Shown: positions 17,984-26,570 of the stretch, in pieces | How positions within the stretch are numbered: the first letter of the stretch is position 1 | How the letters are laid out: each line of letters opens with the position of its first letter | Origin: Pseudocolwellia sp049933045 | GTDB taxonomy: Bacteria > Pseudomonadota > Gammaproteobacteria > Enterobacterales > Alteromonadaceae | DNA length: 64,000 bases | Assembly (NCBI RefSeq): GCF_049933045.1 | Contig: NZ_CP187926.1 | Coordinates: 3,038,001 to 3,102,000 of the forward strand | Direction: 5' to 3' | Notes under the pieces: generated by a model | Told to the model about the DNA's origin: nothing | The model's database searches: none | The model's input: the letters and a program-made list of their open reading frames with translations, nothing else | Position numbers and translations under genes: made by a program

Positions 17984-19372
17984 TTGACTGCTAAAGCTTT
18001 TTCATCTTTAAATTTAAATCCTGACCTTCTTCATAACCTCACATCCCTTGGTTATGAAGAAATGACCGAGATCCAAGCACAAAGCTTACCTCATATACTT
18101 TTAGGTAAAGATCTTATCGGCCAAGGTAAAACGGGTTCAGGTAAAACAGCAGCTTTTGGTTTAGGTTTACTTAACAAACTTAATGTTAAACGATTTCGTA
18201 TTCAAACCGTTGTGCTTTGCCCTACTCGAGAGCTTGCCGACCAAGTTGCTAAAGAATTAAGAAAACTCGCCAGAACCATTCACAATATTAAAATATTAAC
18301 TTTATGTGGTGGTGTTCCTTTTGGTCCACAAGTTGGGTCTTTAGAACATGGCGCACATATTATTGTGGGAACACCTGGCCGAATTGAAGATCATTTAGGA
18401 CGCGGGACTTTAACCCTTAATGATGTTGATACCTTAATATTAGATGAAGCAGATAGAATGCTAGATATGGGCTTTCAAGCATCACTTGACGCCATAATTA
18501 GTAGAATACCTGACGAGCGCCAAACACTATTATTTAGTGCTACCTTTCCAAAGCAAATTCAAGCTATCTCTAACAAGATAATGAACAACCCAGAAATGGT
18601 AGAAGCGAAAAGCGAGCATACAGAACAAACCATCGCTCAGCACTTTTTCAAAGTTGAAAACGACGTTGAACGCATTGACGCTATTCGATTATTACTTTTA
18701 TCGCACAAACCAGAAACCTCTATTGTATTTTGTAATACTAAAAGAGAAGTTCAAGTGGTTGCTGATGCATTAAATAACTTCGGCTTTAGCGCAGTATCTT
18801 TACATGGTGATTTAGAGCAGCGTGACAGAGATCAAACCTTAGTTAGATTCGCAAACAACAGTGCATCAATTATGGTGGCAACTGATGTAGCAGCAAGAGG
18901 ACTTGATATAGATAACCTTGATGCTGTATTTAACTATCAAATTGCACATGATAGCGAAGTACATGTTCACCGTATAGGTAGAACAGGTCGAGCTGGCAGC
19001 AAAGGTATTGCTTGCACACTTTACTCTGATAAAGAGTCTTACAAGTTTGGCTTATTAGAAGATTACTTAAATAAAACCATTGAAAATGAATTATTACCAG
19101 ACGCTAGTGTTTTAAGTGACACACCAGTACAACCTAAAATGACAACCATACAACTTGATGCAGGTAAAAAGCAGAAAATCAGACCGGGTGATATTTTAGG
19201 TGCACTAACAGGCGATAACGGTATTGAAGGTTCACAAGTAGGCAAAATACAATTAGGTGCTACTTGGGCTTATGTTGCAGTTGAAAGAAGTGTTGTTAAA
19301 AAAGCCTTAAAGAAACTTTCACAAGATAAGTTAAAAGGTCGAAACGTAAGAACTCGCCAAATACTAGACTAA
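17984..19372 (+). CDS. dbpA: ATP-dependent RNA helicase DbpA
   Basis: DEAD-box helicase for 50S subunit assembly that recognises helix 92 of 23S rRNA. In the 462 residues are the Q motif (YEEMTEIQAQSLP), Walker A GKTGSGKTAA, VGTPGRI, DEAD, SAT in LFSATFP, and the C-terminal motifs TDVAARGLDI and HRIGRTGRAG. The last 75 residues (KIRPGDILGALTGDNGIEGSQVGKIQLG...) form the DbpA RNA-binding domain, which separates it from other DEAD proteins. The frame starts with TTG at 17984; no ATG lies near. Confidence 0.93.
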   Translation: MTAKAFSSLNLNPDLLHNLTSLGYEEMTEIQAQSLPHILLGKDLIGQGKTGSGKTAAFGLGLLNKLNVKRFRIQTVVLCPTRELADQVAKELRKLARTIHNIKILTLCGGVPFGPQVGSLEHGAHIIVGTPGRIEDHLGRGTLTLNDVDTLILDEADRMLDMGFQASLDAIISRIPDERQTLLFSATFPKQIQAISNKIMNNPEMVEAKSEHTEQTIAQHFFKVENDVERIDAIRLLLLSHKPETSIVFCNTKREVQVVADALNNFGFSAVSLHGDLEQRDRDQTLVRFANNSASIMVATDVAARGLDIDNLDAVFNYQIAHDSEVHVHRIGRTGRAGSKGIACTLYSDKESYKFGLLEDYLNKTIENELLPDASVLSDTPVQPKMTTIQLDAGKKQKIRPGDILGALTGDNGIEGSQVGKIQLGATWAYVAVERSVVKKALKKLSQDKLKGRNVRTRQILD

Positions 19373-19407
19373 GTAGAAAGCTAAAATAAATCTGTATATA
19401 ATAACCA

Positions 19408-19423
19408 CTGTTGTTATATACAG
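19408..19423. promoter_or_regulatory. LexA box upstream of yebG
   Basis: CTGT-TGTTATAT-ACAG fits the gammaproteobacterial SOS box CTGT-N8-ACAG exactly. A second CTGT at 19392-19395 and the near-symmetry of 19392-19423 may form an overlapping second site. It lies 36 bases after dbpA and 65 bases before yebG, a known SOS gene. Confidence 0.8.
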
Positions 19424-19487
19424 ATATCAATAATATTGTTAATATAAATTTTAAGCGTTACTCAATAATGTTAAGTAAGGAATAAAA

Positions 19488-19886
19488 ATGGCAGTTGAAA
19501 GTCGGTTTGTTGTCATTCGACACGGTGTAGAGGTTCAAACATTCATGGACAAAAAAGCAGCAGATGATTACGATAAAATGCTTGATATGGCAGACAGTTT
19601 AACTGCTATGTTAGACTCTACTCCTTTTGATCTAAGCGACGAAGTTAAAGAAGATTTAAGTATCTACTTAGCGCAAAACCGTGAAGATGTACTTGTAGCC
19701 TTACAAGCCAAAAAAGCTAAACCAGCGCCTAAAGCTGCAATAGAAGAAGTAACCGTTGAAGAAACTATTACGACTGACACTGTAGATGAAGCAGTAGAAG
19801 TTGTTAAAGAAAAGCCTGCAGCTAAAAAAGCAGTTAGAAAAACCAAAAGCAAAACAGCAAGTGACATTGCAAATACCCCAGCTTAA
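19488..19886 (+). CDS. yebG: SOS-induced protein YebG
   Basis: Small DNA-damage-inducible protein of the LexA regulon; its biochemical role is not settled. The 132 residues begin with the family block MAVESRFVVIRHGVEVQTFM followed by the helix DKKAADDYDKMLDMAD. After residue 75 the chain becomes a low-complexity Ala/Lys/Val/Glu tail ending in basic residues, longer than the E. coli protein. A good ribosome site (AAGGAAT) precedes the ATG, and a LexA box lies upstream. Confidence 0.93.
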   Translation: MAVESRFVVIRHGVEVQTFMDKKAADDYDKMLDMADSLTAMLDSTPFDLSDEVKEDLSIYLAQNREDVLVALQAKKAKPAPKAAIEEVTVEETITTDTVDEAVEVVKEKPAAKKAVRKTKSKTASDIANTPA

Positions 19887-19905
19887 TAAACAGCTACAGA
19901 TTAAC

Positions 19906-19946
19906 GTTAATTGTTAATTGTTAATTGTTAATTGTTAATTGTTAAT
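19906..19946. repeat. Heptanucleotide tandem repeat (GTTAATT, 5.9 copies)
   Basis: Six near-perfect tandem copies of GTTAATT fill the gap between yebG and the YgjP-like peptidase gene, ending 13 bases before the likely GTG start. Seven is not a multiple of three, and copy-number change would move promoter or ribosome-site spacing. Confidence 0.8.
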
Positions 19947-19958
19947 AATGGGTATAAC

Positions 19959-20672
19959 GTGAAAATTGATTATAAAATTGTTCGTAGTGCTAAACGTAAA
20001 ACTATAGCACTACAAATAAAACAGAATGAAGTCATTGTGAGAGCACCTAAAGGTGTTTCTCATGAATATATTCAATTACTTATAAACGATAAAGCACAAT
20101 GGATCCTGAATAAACTTGCCAATCAAAGGCAGGTCATTGCCACCCCACTCCCTACTTATCTTCCTAATAGCACGGTTCTGATTTACGGTATTGAAAAAAA
20201 ACTTCAAATTGAATATCAAAGAAGTAAGCCTGATGAAGCCTTAAACCTTACCGATCATGAAATAAATTTAAAACTTCCTCTGTATGTACAAAAAAAGTCA
20301 GATGATCATGACTATCTCGTTACTCAAATAAAAAAACAGCTAGCCGCTTGGATGAAAGCAAAAGCAGAAAATTATTTATCGTATAGATTAGACGAACTTT
20401 CAAAACAACTAAAAATTACTCCAGCTTCATATCAAGTAAAGCGTTACAAAGCTCGTTGGGGTAGCTGTAATAACAAACATGAACTCAGCTTTAACTACTT
20501 ATTAGTGATGGCTCCTGCTTGGGTATTTGATTACGTGATTGTGCACGAGCTCTGTCATATTAAGCACTTAAATCATTCAGCAAACTTTTGGGCATTAGTG
20601 AAAAAACATATGCCAAACTATAAAGATGCCAATCAGTGGTTAAAGCAGCATCAAGCTAAAATGCATTGGTGA
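19959..20672 (+). CDS. YgjP-like zinc metallopeptidase (DUF45/M48-related)
   Basis: Cytoplasmic 237-residue protein with the DUF45 layout: N-terminal beta region (KRKTIALQIKQNEVIVRAP), the RYKARWGSCNNKHELSFNY block, and the zinc site HELCHIKHLNHSANFW near residue 200 (HExxH plus a third His). The family resembles SprT and wss1-type proteases; the physiological substrate is unknown. The GTG at 19959 is preferred, since the only upstream in-frame codon is a TTG inside a heptamer repeat. Confidence 0.85.
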   Translation: MKIDYKIVRSAKRKTIALQIKQNEVIVRAPKGVSHEYIQLLINDKAQWILNKLANQRQVIATPLPTYLPNSTVLIYGIEKKLQIEYQRSKPDEALNLTDHEINLKLPLYVQKKSDDHDYLVTQIKKQLAAWMKAKAENYLSYRLDELSKQLKITPASYQVKRYKARWGSCNNKHELSFNYLLVMAPAWVFDYVIVHELCHIKHLNHSANFWALVKKHMPNYKDANQWLKQHQAKMHW

Positions 20673-21112
20673 TAACTCGCTAACCTCTTCGCTTCATATC
20701 AACTTCAACTTTCATGCATTGTAAAACTCACAAAACCTAACCTTATTCAGAAAATTAACTATCCTGAACTCGGTTTAAGATATTTTTAATTCATTGAAAT
20801 TATTACGAATAAAATTTAACTTATACTCTAACTTGATAGTTTTTCTTTCTTCAAGGCAAATTTCGCATCAATAGTTAGCCGTTTATTAATAAATAAAAAC
20901 ACCTGATAAACGGAACTTACGATATCAAAAACACTCTAAAAAGGTATGAATGAAATAAAAGCTTCTGTCGTACATCTGCTATATATAAATGATGGCACAG
21001 AAATCGCTTTATGATCACTGCAAGCGCTTAGTCCTATTGAATATTTAAACTATGTGACTAAGGCAATATCATTTAAACAATGTGTTCAGTTAAATTTAAG
21101 GTGGGTACTACC

Positions 21113-21205
21113 ATGAAACTTTATAGAGATAATTTTACAATGGCTGTTATATACATTGCGTCAACCGCTTTATCTATATTCACTATTTGTTATTTAATGG
21201 TATAA
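21113..21205 (+). CDS. Possible 30-residue single-span membrane protein
   Basis: The ATG at 21113 follows TTAAGGTGGGTACTACC, a reasonable ribosome site. The product begins MKLYRDNFT and continues with some 20 hydrophobic residues (AVIYIASTALSIFTICYLMV), the shape of a small inner-membrane protein. A 12-base inverted repeat (21176-21187 with 21213-21224) overlaps its end. No family is recognised; support is signal plus composition only. Confidence 0.4.
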   Translation: MKLYRDNFTMAVIYIASTALSIFTICYLMV

Positions 21206-21386
21206 AACCGTTAATAGTGAATATGTTTTCTATATAACAACCGACTCTAAATAACGTCATTAAGTGTTAAGTCGTTTAATTTACTCTCAAATATTTGACT
21301 GTATAAAAGCTTTAATATTTGATATTGAATTAAACTTCTGGATACTTTTAGCTGTTTTTTCAGTTTAATATTCACAAACACATTCT

Positions 21387-21437
21387 TTTATTCAAAAATC
21401 ATCTGTTTTATTCAATTAACCACTACCCTTTATTCAA
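21387..21437. repeat. Three phased direct repeats upstream of thrL
   Basis: TTTATTCAA occurs at 21387, 21407 and 21429 (starts), 20 and 22 bases apart, about two helical turns each. They end nine bases before the TTGACA box. Regular spacing suggests binding sites for a regulator on one face of the DNA. Confidence 0.45.
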
Positions 21438-21445
21438 AACTAGGG

Positions 21446-21474
21446 TTGACAGAGGCCTCTAATTCAGGCATTTT
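21446..21474 (+). promoter_or_regulatory. Candidate thr operon promoter
   Basis: TTGACA at 21446-21451 is a perfect -35 box. Seventeen bases later lies CATTTT, a poor -10. If used, transcription would start almost at the thrL ATG (21482), and thrL has no ribosome site. Another promoter further upstream cannot be excluded. Confidence 0.4.
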
Positions 21475-21481
21475 ACGCACC

Positions 21482-21559
21482 ATGAATACATTAATCAGCA
21501 CAGCTATTATTATTATTACTAACACTACTACCATTATTTGGACGGTAGTCGCTGGCTAA
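21482..21559 (+). CDS. thrL: thr operon leader peptide
   Basis: A 25-residue leader starting MNTLISTAIIIITNTTTIIW holds seven Ile and seven Thr codons, the classic regulatory run for Thr/Ile attenuation. A terminator hairpin starts 22 bases after the stop, followed by thrA. When charged tRNA-Thr or tRNA-Ile runs short, ribosome stalling here would favour read-through into thrABC. It is too short for automatic gene calls. Confidence 0.92.
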   Translation: MNTLISTAIIIITNTTTIIWTVVAG

Positions 21560-21581
21560 TGTAAAAACGAAAGATTTTATT

Positions 21582-21614
21582 AAAGCCCGTGACCTAAACT
21601 TCACGGGCTTTTTT
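21582..21614 (+). terminator. thr attenuator terminator
   Basis: AAAGCCCGTGA-cctaaact-TCACGGGCTTTTTT is an 11-pair stem with a uridine run, ending 19 bases before the thrA ATG and within its leader. Position between thrL and thrA identifies it as the attenuator. Confidence 0.92.
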
Positions 21615-21633
21615 GTATTTAAGAGGAATTAAA

Positions 21634-24090
21634 ATGCGTGTATTAAAATTTGGTGGTTCGTCATTAGCAAATGCAAGTAAGTTTTTGCAAGTTGCAGCAA
21701 TCATCAAAGATCAGAGTTCAACAACACCAGTAGCTGTAGTAGTTTCTGCTCCTCAAGGTGTAACGAATCACTTAGTTGCTATGGCTGAAAACATTAATGA
21801 TGAAGCCAAGCTAGCCTCTGACTTACACTCATTTAGAACTGCTATTGATACCATTATTAATGATTTAAGCGCGCAACTTACTAGCTTTAATCGAGAACAT
21901 TCAGAGCAAACCTTAGCAAAATGGGAACATAGTTTAGGCCAGTACCTTAAAGGTGCAAACATGCTTTCATTCTGCCCTGAGCATATCAGAGCTATCATCA
22001 TCAGTATGGGTGAAAGATTAAGTGTTGCTTTACTTCAATCGGTACTTGTTGCTCAAAACGAAAAAGTTTCAGTATTAGCGCCTGAAGAGTTTTTATTTAC
22101 TAACGATGTTTCTCTTAATGCTGTAGCTGACTTAGTTAAATGTAGAACAACATTCCAAAGTGTTTATTCTACTTTAGAAAACATTGCTCTTATGCCTGGT
22201 TTCATCGGTGTAAATAGTGAGAAGCAAGTAACAACACTTGGTCGTAATGGTTCAGATTATTCAGCTGCTGTTTTAGCGGTTTGTGCTCAAGCTGAATGTT
22301 GTGAAATTTGGACAGATGTAGACGGTGTTTACAACGCAGACCCTCGTGTAATTAAAGAAGCGTCTTTACTTGATTACTTATCATATCAAGAAGCTATGGA
22401 GCTTTCATACTTCGGCGCAAGTGTTTTACATCCTAAAACGATTGGTCCAATCGCTCAGTACCATATTCCTTGTTTGATCAAAAACACTGGCAATCCACAA
22501 GCGCCAGGTACATTAATTGCGAACGAAAATGATCAACAGAAAAAAGTAAAAGCTATTTCAAACCTTGATAACTTAACTATGGTTAACGTTTCTGGTCCAG
22601 GTATGAAAGGCATGGTCGGTATGGCAAGTCGTGTATTTGCTACAATGAGTCGTGAAAACATCTCATTAATTCTTATCAGTCAATCTTCAAGTGAATACTG
22701 CATTAGCTTTTGTATATATTCAGACGATGCTGAACGTGCAAGAACAAGCTTACAAGAAGAGTTTGAATTAGAACTACTTAATGGTTTATTAGAGCCATTA
22801 TCGTTAACAAGCAAGTTATCAATTGTATCGCTAGTAGGCGATGGCATGCACCAGCAACGTGGTGTAGCAGCTAAGTTCTTCAGTTCATTAGCGCAAGCAC
22901 AAGTTAACGTAGTTGCTATTGCACAAGACTCATCTGAAAGAAGTATCTCTGTTGTAATAGAAGAAGATAAATGTACTGATGCAATGAAAGTAAGTCATCA
23001 AAACTTCTTCTCGCATAAACCAACAATCGACGTATTTATGGTAGGTTGTGGTGTTGTAGGTAGCGAGCTTATTGATCAAATAGCACGTCAACAATCTAAA
23101 CTAACTAAACAAAACATTGTTGTTAAAGTATACGGTTTAGCGAACAGCAAAGGTATGGTTTTTGACTCTGAAGGTATCGACTTAGAAAACTGGAAAGAGA
23201 CTTTAGGTAAAGATGCAGTTCCTGTAACCGCTGAAAACTTAAAGAAATTCGTTCGTGAAAATCATCTAATTAACCCTGTATTAGTAGACTCTACTTCTAA
23301 CGAAGCTATTGCTATGAGCTACGTAGACTTCTTAAACGAAGGCTTCCACGTAGTTACACCAAACAAAAAAGCGAATACAGATTCTTGGGAATATTACCAA
23401 GCACTTCGCACAGCTGCTCAACAATCTAACCGTAGATTTTTATACGAAACTACGGTTGGTGCTGGCTTACCAGTAATCGATACTTTCCAAAGCTTATTAA
23501 AAGCAGGTGATGAATTACTACGTTTTGAAGGCATTTTATCAGGCTCATTGTCATACATGTTTGGCAAATTGGAAGAAGGTATGCCGCTTTCACAAGCAAC
23601 AGGCATAGCTAAAGACAACGGCTTTACAGAACCTGATCCAAGAGATGACTTAAGTGGTATGGATGTAGCGCGTAAGTTACTTATCATGGCACGTGAAGCC
23701 GGCATGAAATTAGAACTTTCAGACATCAACATCGAATCAGTATTACCAAGCACATTTGATGCAAGTGGCGATGTAGATACTTTCATGGCTAACTTAAAAT
23801 CAATTGATGTTGAGTTTAACCAACGCGTTGAAGCAGCTAAAGCTGAAGGTAACGTATTACGTTACATCGGTAATATTATCGACGGACAATGCCAAGTATC
23901 TATTGAAGCGGTTGGCACAGACCACCCACTTTATAGTATTAAAGACGGTGAAAATGCTTTAGCTATTCACAGTCGTTACTACCAACCATTACCATTCGTT
24001 TTACGTGGTTACGGTGCGGGTGCTGCAGTTACTGCTGCTGGTGTATTTGGTGACTTACTAAGAACTTTAGCATGGGAGCAACAGCACTAA
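21634..24090 (+). CDS. thrA: Bifunctional aspartokinase I / homoserine dehydrogenase I
   Basis: Catalyses the first and third steps from aspartate to threonine. The 818-residue chain has the kinase N terminus MRVLKFGGSSLANA, kinase motifs TTLGRNGSDYSAA and WTDVDGVYNADPR, two ACT regulatory segments (about 315-460), and the dehydrogenase from about 465 with VGCGVVGSELIDQ (NAD(P) binding), TPNKKAN and the catalytic region GILSGSLSYMFG. ATG 21634 has a good ribosome site (AAGAGGAATT); a TTG at 21613 is within the terminator. Likely feedback-inhibited by Thr, as in the family. Confidence 0.97.
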   Translation: MRVLKFGGSSLANASKFLQVAAIIKDQSSTTPVAVVVSAPQGVTNHLVAMAENINDEAKLASDLHSFRTAIDTIINDLSAQLTSFNREHSEQTLAKWEHSLGQYLKGANMLSFCPEHIRAIIISMGERLSVALLQSVLVAQNEKVSVLAPEEFLFTNDVSLNAVADLVKCRTTFQSVYSTLENIALMPGFIGVNSEKQVTTLGRNGSDYSAAVLAVCAQAECCEIWTDVDGVYNADPRVIKEASLLDYLSYQEAMELSYFGASVLHPKTIGPIAQYHIPCLIKNTGNPQAPGTLIANENDQQKKVKAISNLDNLTMVNVSGPGMKGMVGMASRVFATMSRENISLILISQSSSEYCISFCIYSDDAERARTSLQEEFELELLNGLLEPLSLTSKLSIVSLVGDGMHQQRGVAAKFFSSLAQAQVNVVAIAQDSSERSISVVIEEDKCTDAMKVSHQNFFSHKPTIDVFMVGCGVVGSELIDQIARQQSKLTKQNIVVKVYGLANSKGMVFDSEGIDLENWKETLGKDAVPVTAENLKKFVRENHLINPVLVDSTSNEAIAMSYVDFLNEGFHVVTPNKKANTDSWEYYQALRTAAQQSNRRFLYETTVGAGLPVIDTFQSLLKAGDELLRFEGILSGSLSYMFGKLEEGMPLSQATGIAKDNGFTEPDPRDDLSGMDVARKLLIMAREAGMKLELSDINIESVLPSTFDASGDVDTFMANLKSIDVEFNQRVEAAKAEGNVLRYIGNIIDGQCQVSIEAVGTDHPLYSIKDGENALAIHSRYYQPLPFVLRGYGAGAAVTAAGVFGDLLRTLAWEQQH

Positions 24091-25052
24091 TGTCTGTTTC
24101 TGTTTTCGCGCCAGCATCTATTGGTAATTTAAGTGTTGGTTTTGACATATTAGGTTTAGCCGTTAAACCTATTGATGGCACATTATTAGGTGATGTTGTT
24201 TCCGTGGAAGCAGCAACTGAAGACAGCTTGGTCGTTATTGGCGAATTTGCTAATAAGCTACCTGGCGCACCAACCGACAATATCGTATGGCACAGTCTTT
24301 TGCTTTTTAATAAAGCAATGGAAAAAGCAGGCCATAAAGTTGAACCTGTAAAAATGGTTCTTGATAAGAAAATGCCTGTAGGCAGCGGACTAGGTTCAAG
24401 TGCTTGTTCTGTGGTAGCAGCATTAGAAGGTTTAAATGCTTATTACCAAAAAGCTCATAACTTATCAGAAGCTTATTTTTGCAAAAAAACAATGCTTTTC
24501 ATGATGGGTCAAATGGAAGCTCAAATCAGTGGTAGCCTGCATTATGATAATGTTGCACCATGCTATTTGGGCAACTTACAGCTTATGGTGCCGAACGAGC
24601 AAGTTATCTGTAAAGCCTTACCTGGTTTTGAAGAGTGCTATTACGTTATGGCTTACCCTGGTATTGAAGTATCAACTAAAGCAGCTAGAGAAGTTTTACC
24701 GACTAGCTACAGTAGAAAAGATGCGATTGAATTTGCTCAAAACCTAGCAACATTTGTTGATGCTTGTCATCGTAACGATAAGCTAGAAGCTTTTGCTGTA
24801 GTAAAAGATGTTATAGCAGAACCTTACAGAGAACATTTATTACCTAAGTTTAGCGACGCTAAAGAACATCTTATAGCGCAAGGTGCATTAGCTGCAGGTA
24901 TTTCAGGTTCAGGTCCTACACTTTTCAGTGTATTTGAATCTAAAGAGCTAGCGCAAGAAATGGCTAAATGGCTTAAAGTTAACTACCTACAAACAGACTT
25001 AGGCTTTGTTCATGTTTGTAAAGTTGATGATGTAGGCGCATGTGTTTTATAA
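24090..25052 (+). CDS. thrB: Homoserine kinase
   Basis: GHMP-family kinase that phosphorylates homoserine to O-phosphohomoserine. In 320 residues, SVFAPASIGNLSVGFDILG opens the fold, PVGSGLGSSACSVVAA is the ATP-binding GHMP loop, and AAGISGSGPTLFSV is the C-terminal motif. The ATG overlaps the thrA stop codon by one base (TAATG), which favours translational coupling; an upstream in-frame ATG at 24072 would overlap thrA further and is not needed. Confidence 0.96.
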   Translation: MSVSVFAPASIGNLSVGFDILGLAVKPIDGTLLGDVVSVEAATEDSLVVIGEFANKLPGAPTDNIVWHSLLLFNKAMEKAGHKVEPVKMVLDKKMPVGSGLGSSACSVVAALEGLNAYYQKAHNLSEAYFCKKTMLFMMGQMEAQISGSLHYDNVAPCYLGNLQLMVPNEQVICKALPGFEECYYVMAYPGIEVSTKAAREVLPTSYSRKDAIEFAQNLATFVDACHRNDKLEAFAVVKDVIAEPYREHLLPKFSDAKEHLIAQGALAAGISGSGPTLFSVFESKELAQEMAKWLKVNYLQTDLGFVHVCKVDDVGACVL

Positions 25053-25152
25053 GTTGCTCTTGATTACAGAATGAATAATGTAACGACTTAATATATACTA
25101 ATCGACCCTCGCGGCTGGTTAGCAACAAAAAAATTAGTAGGAAATATAAATA

Positions 25153-26445
25153 GTGAAATTTTATAACCTTAAAGAAAATGATGAAACTATCAGTTTTGCT
25201 GGTGCAGTAAAACAAGGTTTAGGTAGAAATCAGGGATTATTTTTCCCACAAGAAATCCCTAAACTAGATAACATTGAAGAGTTACTCGCTATGCCATTAG
25301 TAGAGCGTAGCGTTCAGGTTTTATACCCTTTTGTAAGTGAAGATTTAACAAAAGAGCAATTAACTGACATCGTAACTTCAGCATTTAATTTCCCTGCTCA
25401 AATTCAACCAATTAGCGAAGATCGTGCAATTTTAGAATTGTTCCATGGTCCAACATTAGCTTTTAAAGATTTTGGTGCTCGCTTTATGGCTAAGTGTTTA
25501 CAAACATTTAGCAAAGACAAAAAAATTACTATTTTAACAGCGACATCTGGTGATACTGGCGCTGCAGTTGCTCATGCTTTTCACGGTATACCAAACATTC
25601 GTGTTGTTATCATGTATCCAAAAGGCAAAATCAGCTTACTTCAAGAAAAAATGTTTACAACTCTTGGTGGTAATATTGAAACAATCGCTGTTGAAGGCGA
25701 CTTTGATGACTGTCAGGCATTAGTTAAAAAATCATTTGATGATGAAGAACTTAAAACAACGATTGGTTTAAACTCAGCTAACTCAATTAACATTAGCCGT
25801 TTATTAGCTCAAATTTGTTATTACTTTGAAGCAGTTGCTCAATTGACTCGCCAAAAAGGAAATACGAAATTAGACAACATCATATTCTCTATTCCAAGTG
25901 GTAACTTTGGTAACCTTACAGCCGGCTTATTTGCTAAAGCTTTAGGTTTACCAATCAAGCGTTTTATCGCTGCGACTAACGAAAATGATACCGTTCCTCG
26001 TTATTTAGAGACAGGCGAATGGACACCTCACGATACGGTTGCAACTATTTCTAACGCTATGGATGTTAGTAACCCTAACAACTGGCCACGTGTAGAACAT
26101 ATGTTAAAAAGCGGCATAGTGCCTGAAGACAGTGTTAGCTCTGTATCAATTGACGAGCAACAAACTCAAATCACTATGATCCAATTAGCTAAATTAGGTT
26201 ACATCAGCGAACCTCATGCAGCCGTTGCTTTTAAAGCATTACAATACGGTGCTCAAGACAACGAATTTGGTGTATTTTTAGGTACAGCTCATCCAGCTAA
26301 ATTTAAAGATGTAGTAGAAAGCACATTAGGCCAACCTATTGGTTTACCTAAAGAGCTTGCTGATTGTGCAACTGAAACTATTCTTTCGGTTGATATGGCA
26401 GCTGACTTCAGCGAATTACGTAAATATTTATTAGCTAAAGCTTAG
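25153..26445 (+). CDS. thrC: Threonine synthase
   Basis: Pyridoxal-phosphate enzyme that converts O-phosphohomoserine to threonine. The 430-residue protein shows LFHGPTLAFKDFGARF with the PLP Lys, TATSGDTGAAVAHAF, and SIPSGNFGNLTAG, all family hallmarks. It starts with GTG. The 100-base gap after thrB holds a GC-rich imperfect hairpin (25098-25122) just before the ribosome site, so thrC may have its own translation control or a processing site. Confidence 0.96.
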   Translation: MKFYNLKENDETISFAGAVKQGLGRNQGLFFPQEIPKLDNIEELLAMPLVERSVQVLYPFVSEDLTKEQLTDIVTSAFNFPAQIQPISEDRAILELFHGPTLAFKDFGARFMAKCLQTFSKDKKITILTATSGDTGAAVAHAFHGIPNIRVVIMYPKGKISLLQEKMFTTLGGNIETIAVEGDFDDCQALVKKSFDDEELKTTIGLNSANSINISRLLAQICYYFEAVAQLTRQKGNTKLDNIIFSIPSGNFGNLTAGLFAKALGLPIKRFIAATNENDTVPRYLETGEWTPHDTVATISNAMDVSNPNNWPRVEHMLKSGIVPEDSVSSVSIDEQQTQITMIQLAKLGYISEPHAAVAFKALQYGAQDNEFGVFLGTAHPAKFKDVVESTLGQPIGLPKELADCATETILSVDMAADFSELRKYLLAKA

Positions 26446-26486
26446 ACTTCTAGTATAAATAAAAGCTAAACTAAAAATATAAAATT

Positions 26487-26514
26487 AAGGCAGCCAATTG
26501 GTTGCCTTTTTTGT
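26487..26514 (+). terminator. Terminator of the thr operon
   Basis: AAGGCAGCC-aatt-GGTTGCCTTTTTT forms a nine-pair stem with one G-U pair and a uridine run, about 40 bases after the thrC stop. Confidence 0.85.
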
Positions 26515-26570
26515 ATCCGTATATCTAATACCAAACGGATTAAGTAAAAAATTTTAAAGGTAAACATTTC

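Larger units (their letters stand above)
20673..21481 (+). other. Long leader region of the threonine operon
   Basis: About 800 AT-rich bases precede thrL. They contain a possible 30-residue membrane protein (21113-21205), a 12-base inverted repeat at 21176-21224, three copies of a TTTATTCAA motif (21387-21437) and a TTGACA box at 21446. In 20673-20940 I see nothing definite. Confidence 0.6.

Noticed and set aside
20946..21014. 22-codon frame with a weak ribosome site (AAAAAGGT)
   Set aside because: Very short, polar, no motif, poor spacing; nothing beyond chance.
23418..23786. Antisense frame of 122 codons inside thrA
   Set aside because: It lies wholly in a well-conserved gene and has Ser-rich composition typical of a reverse-frame shadow.
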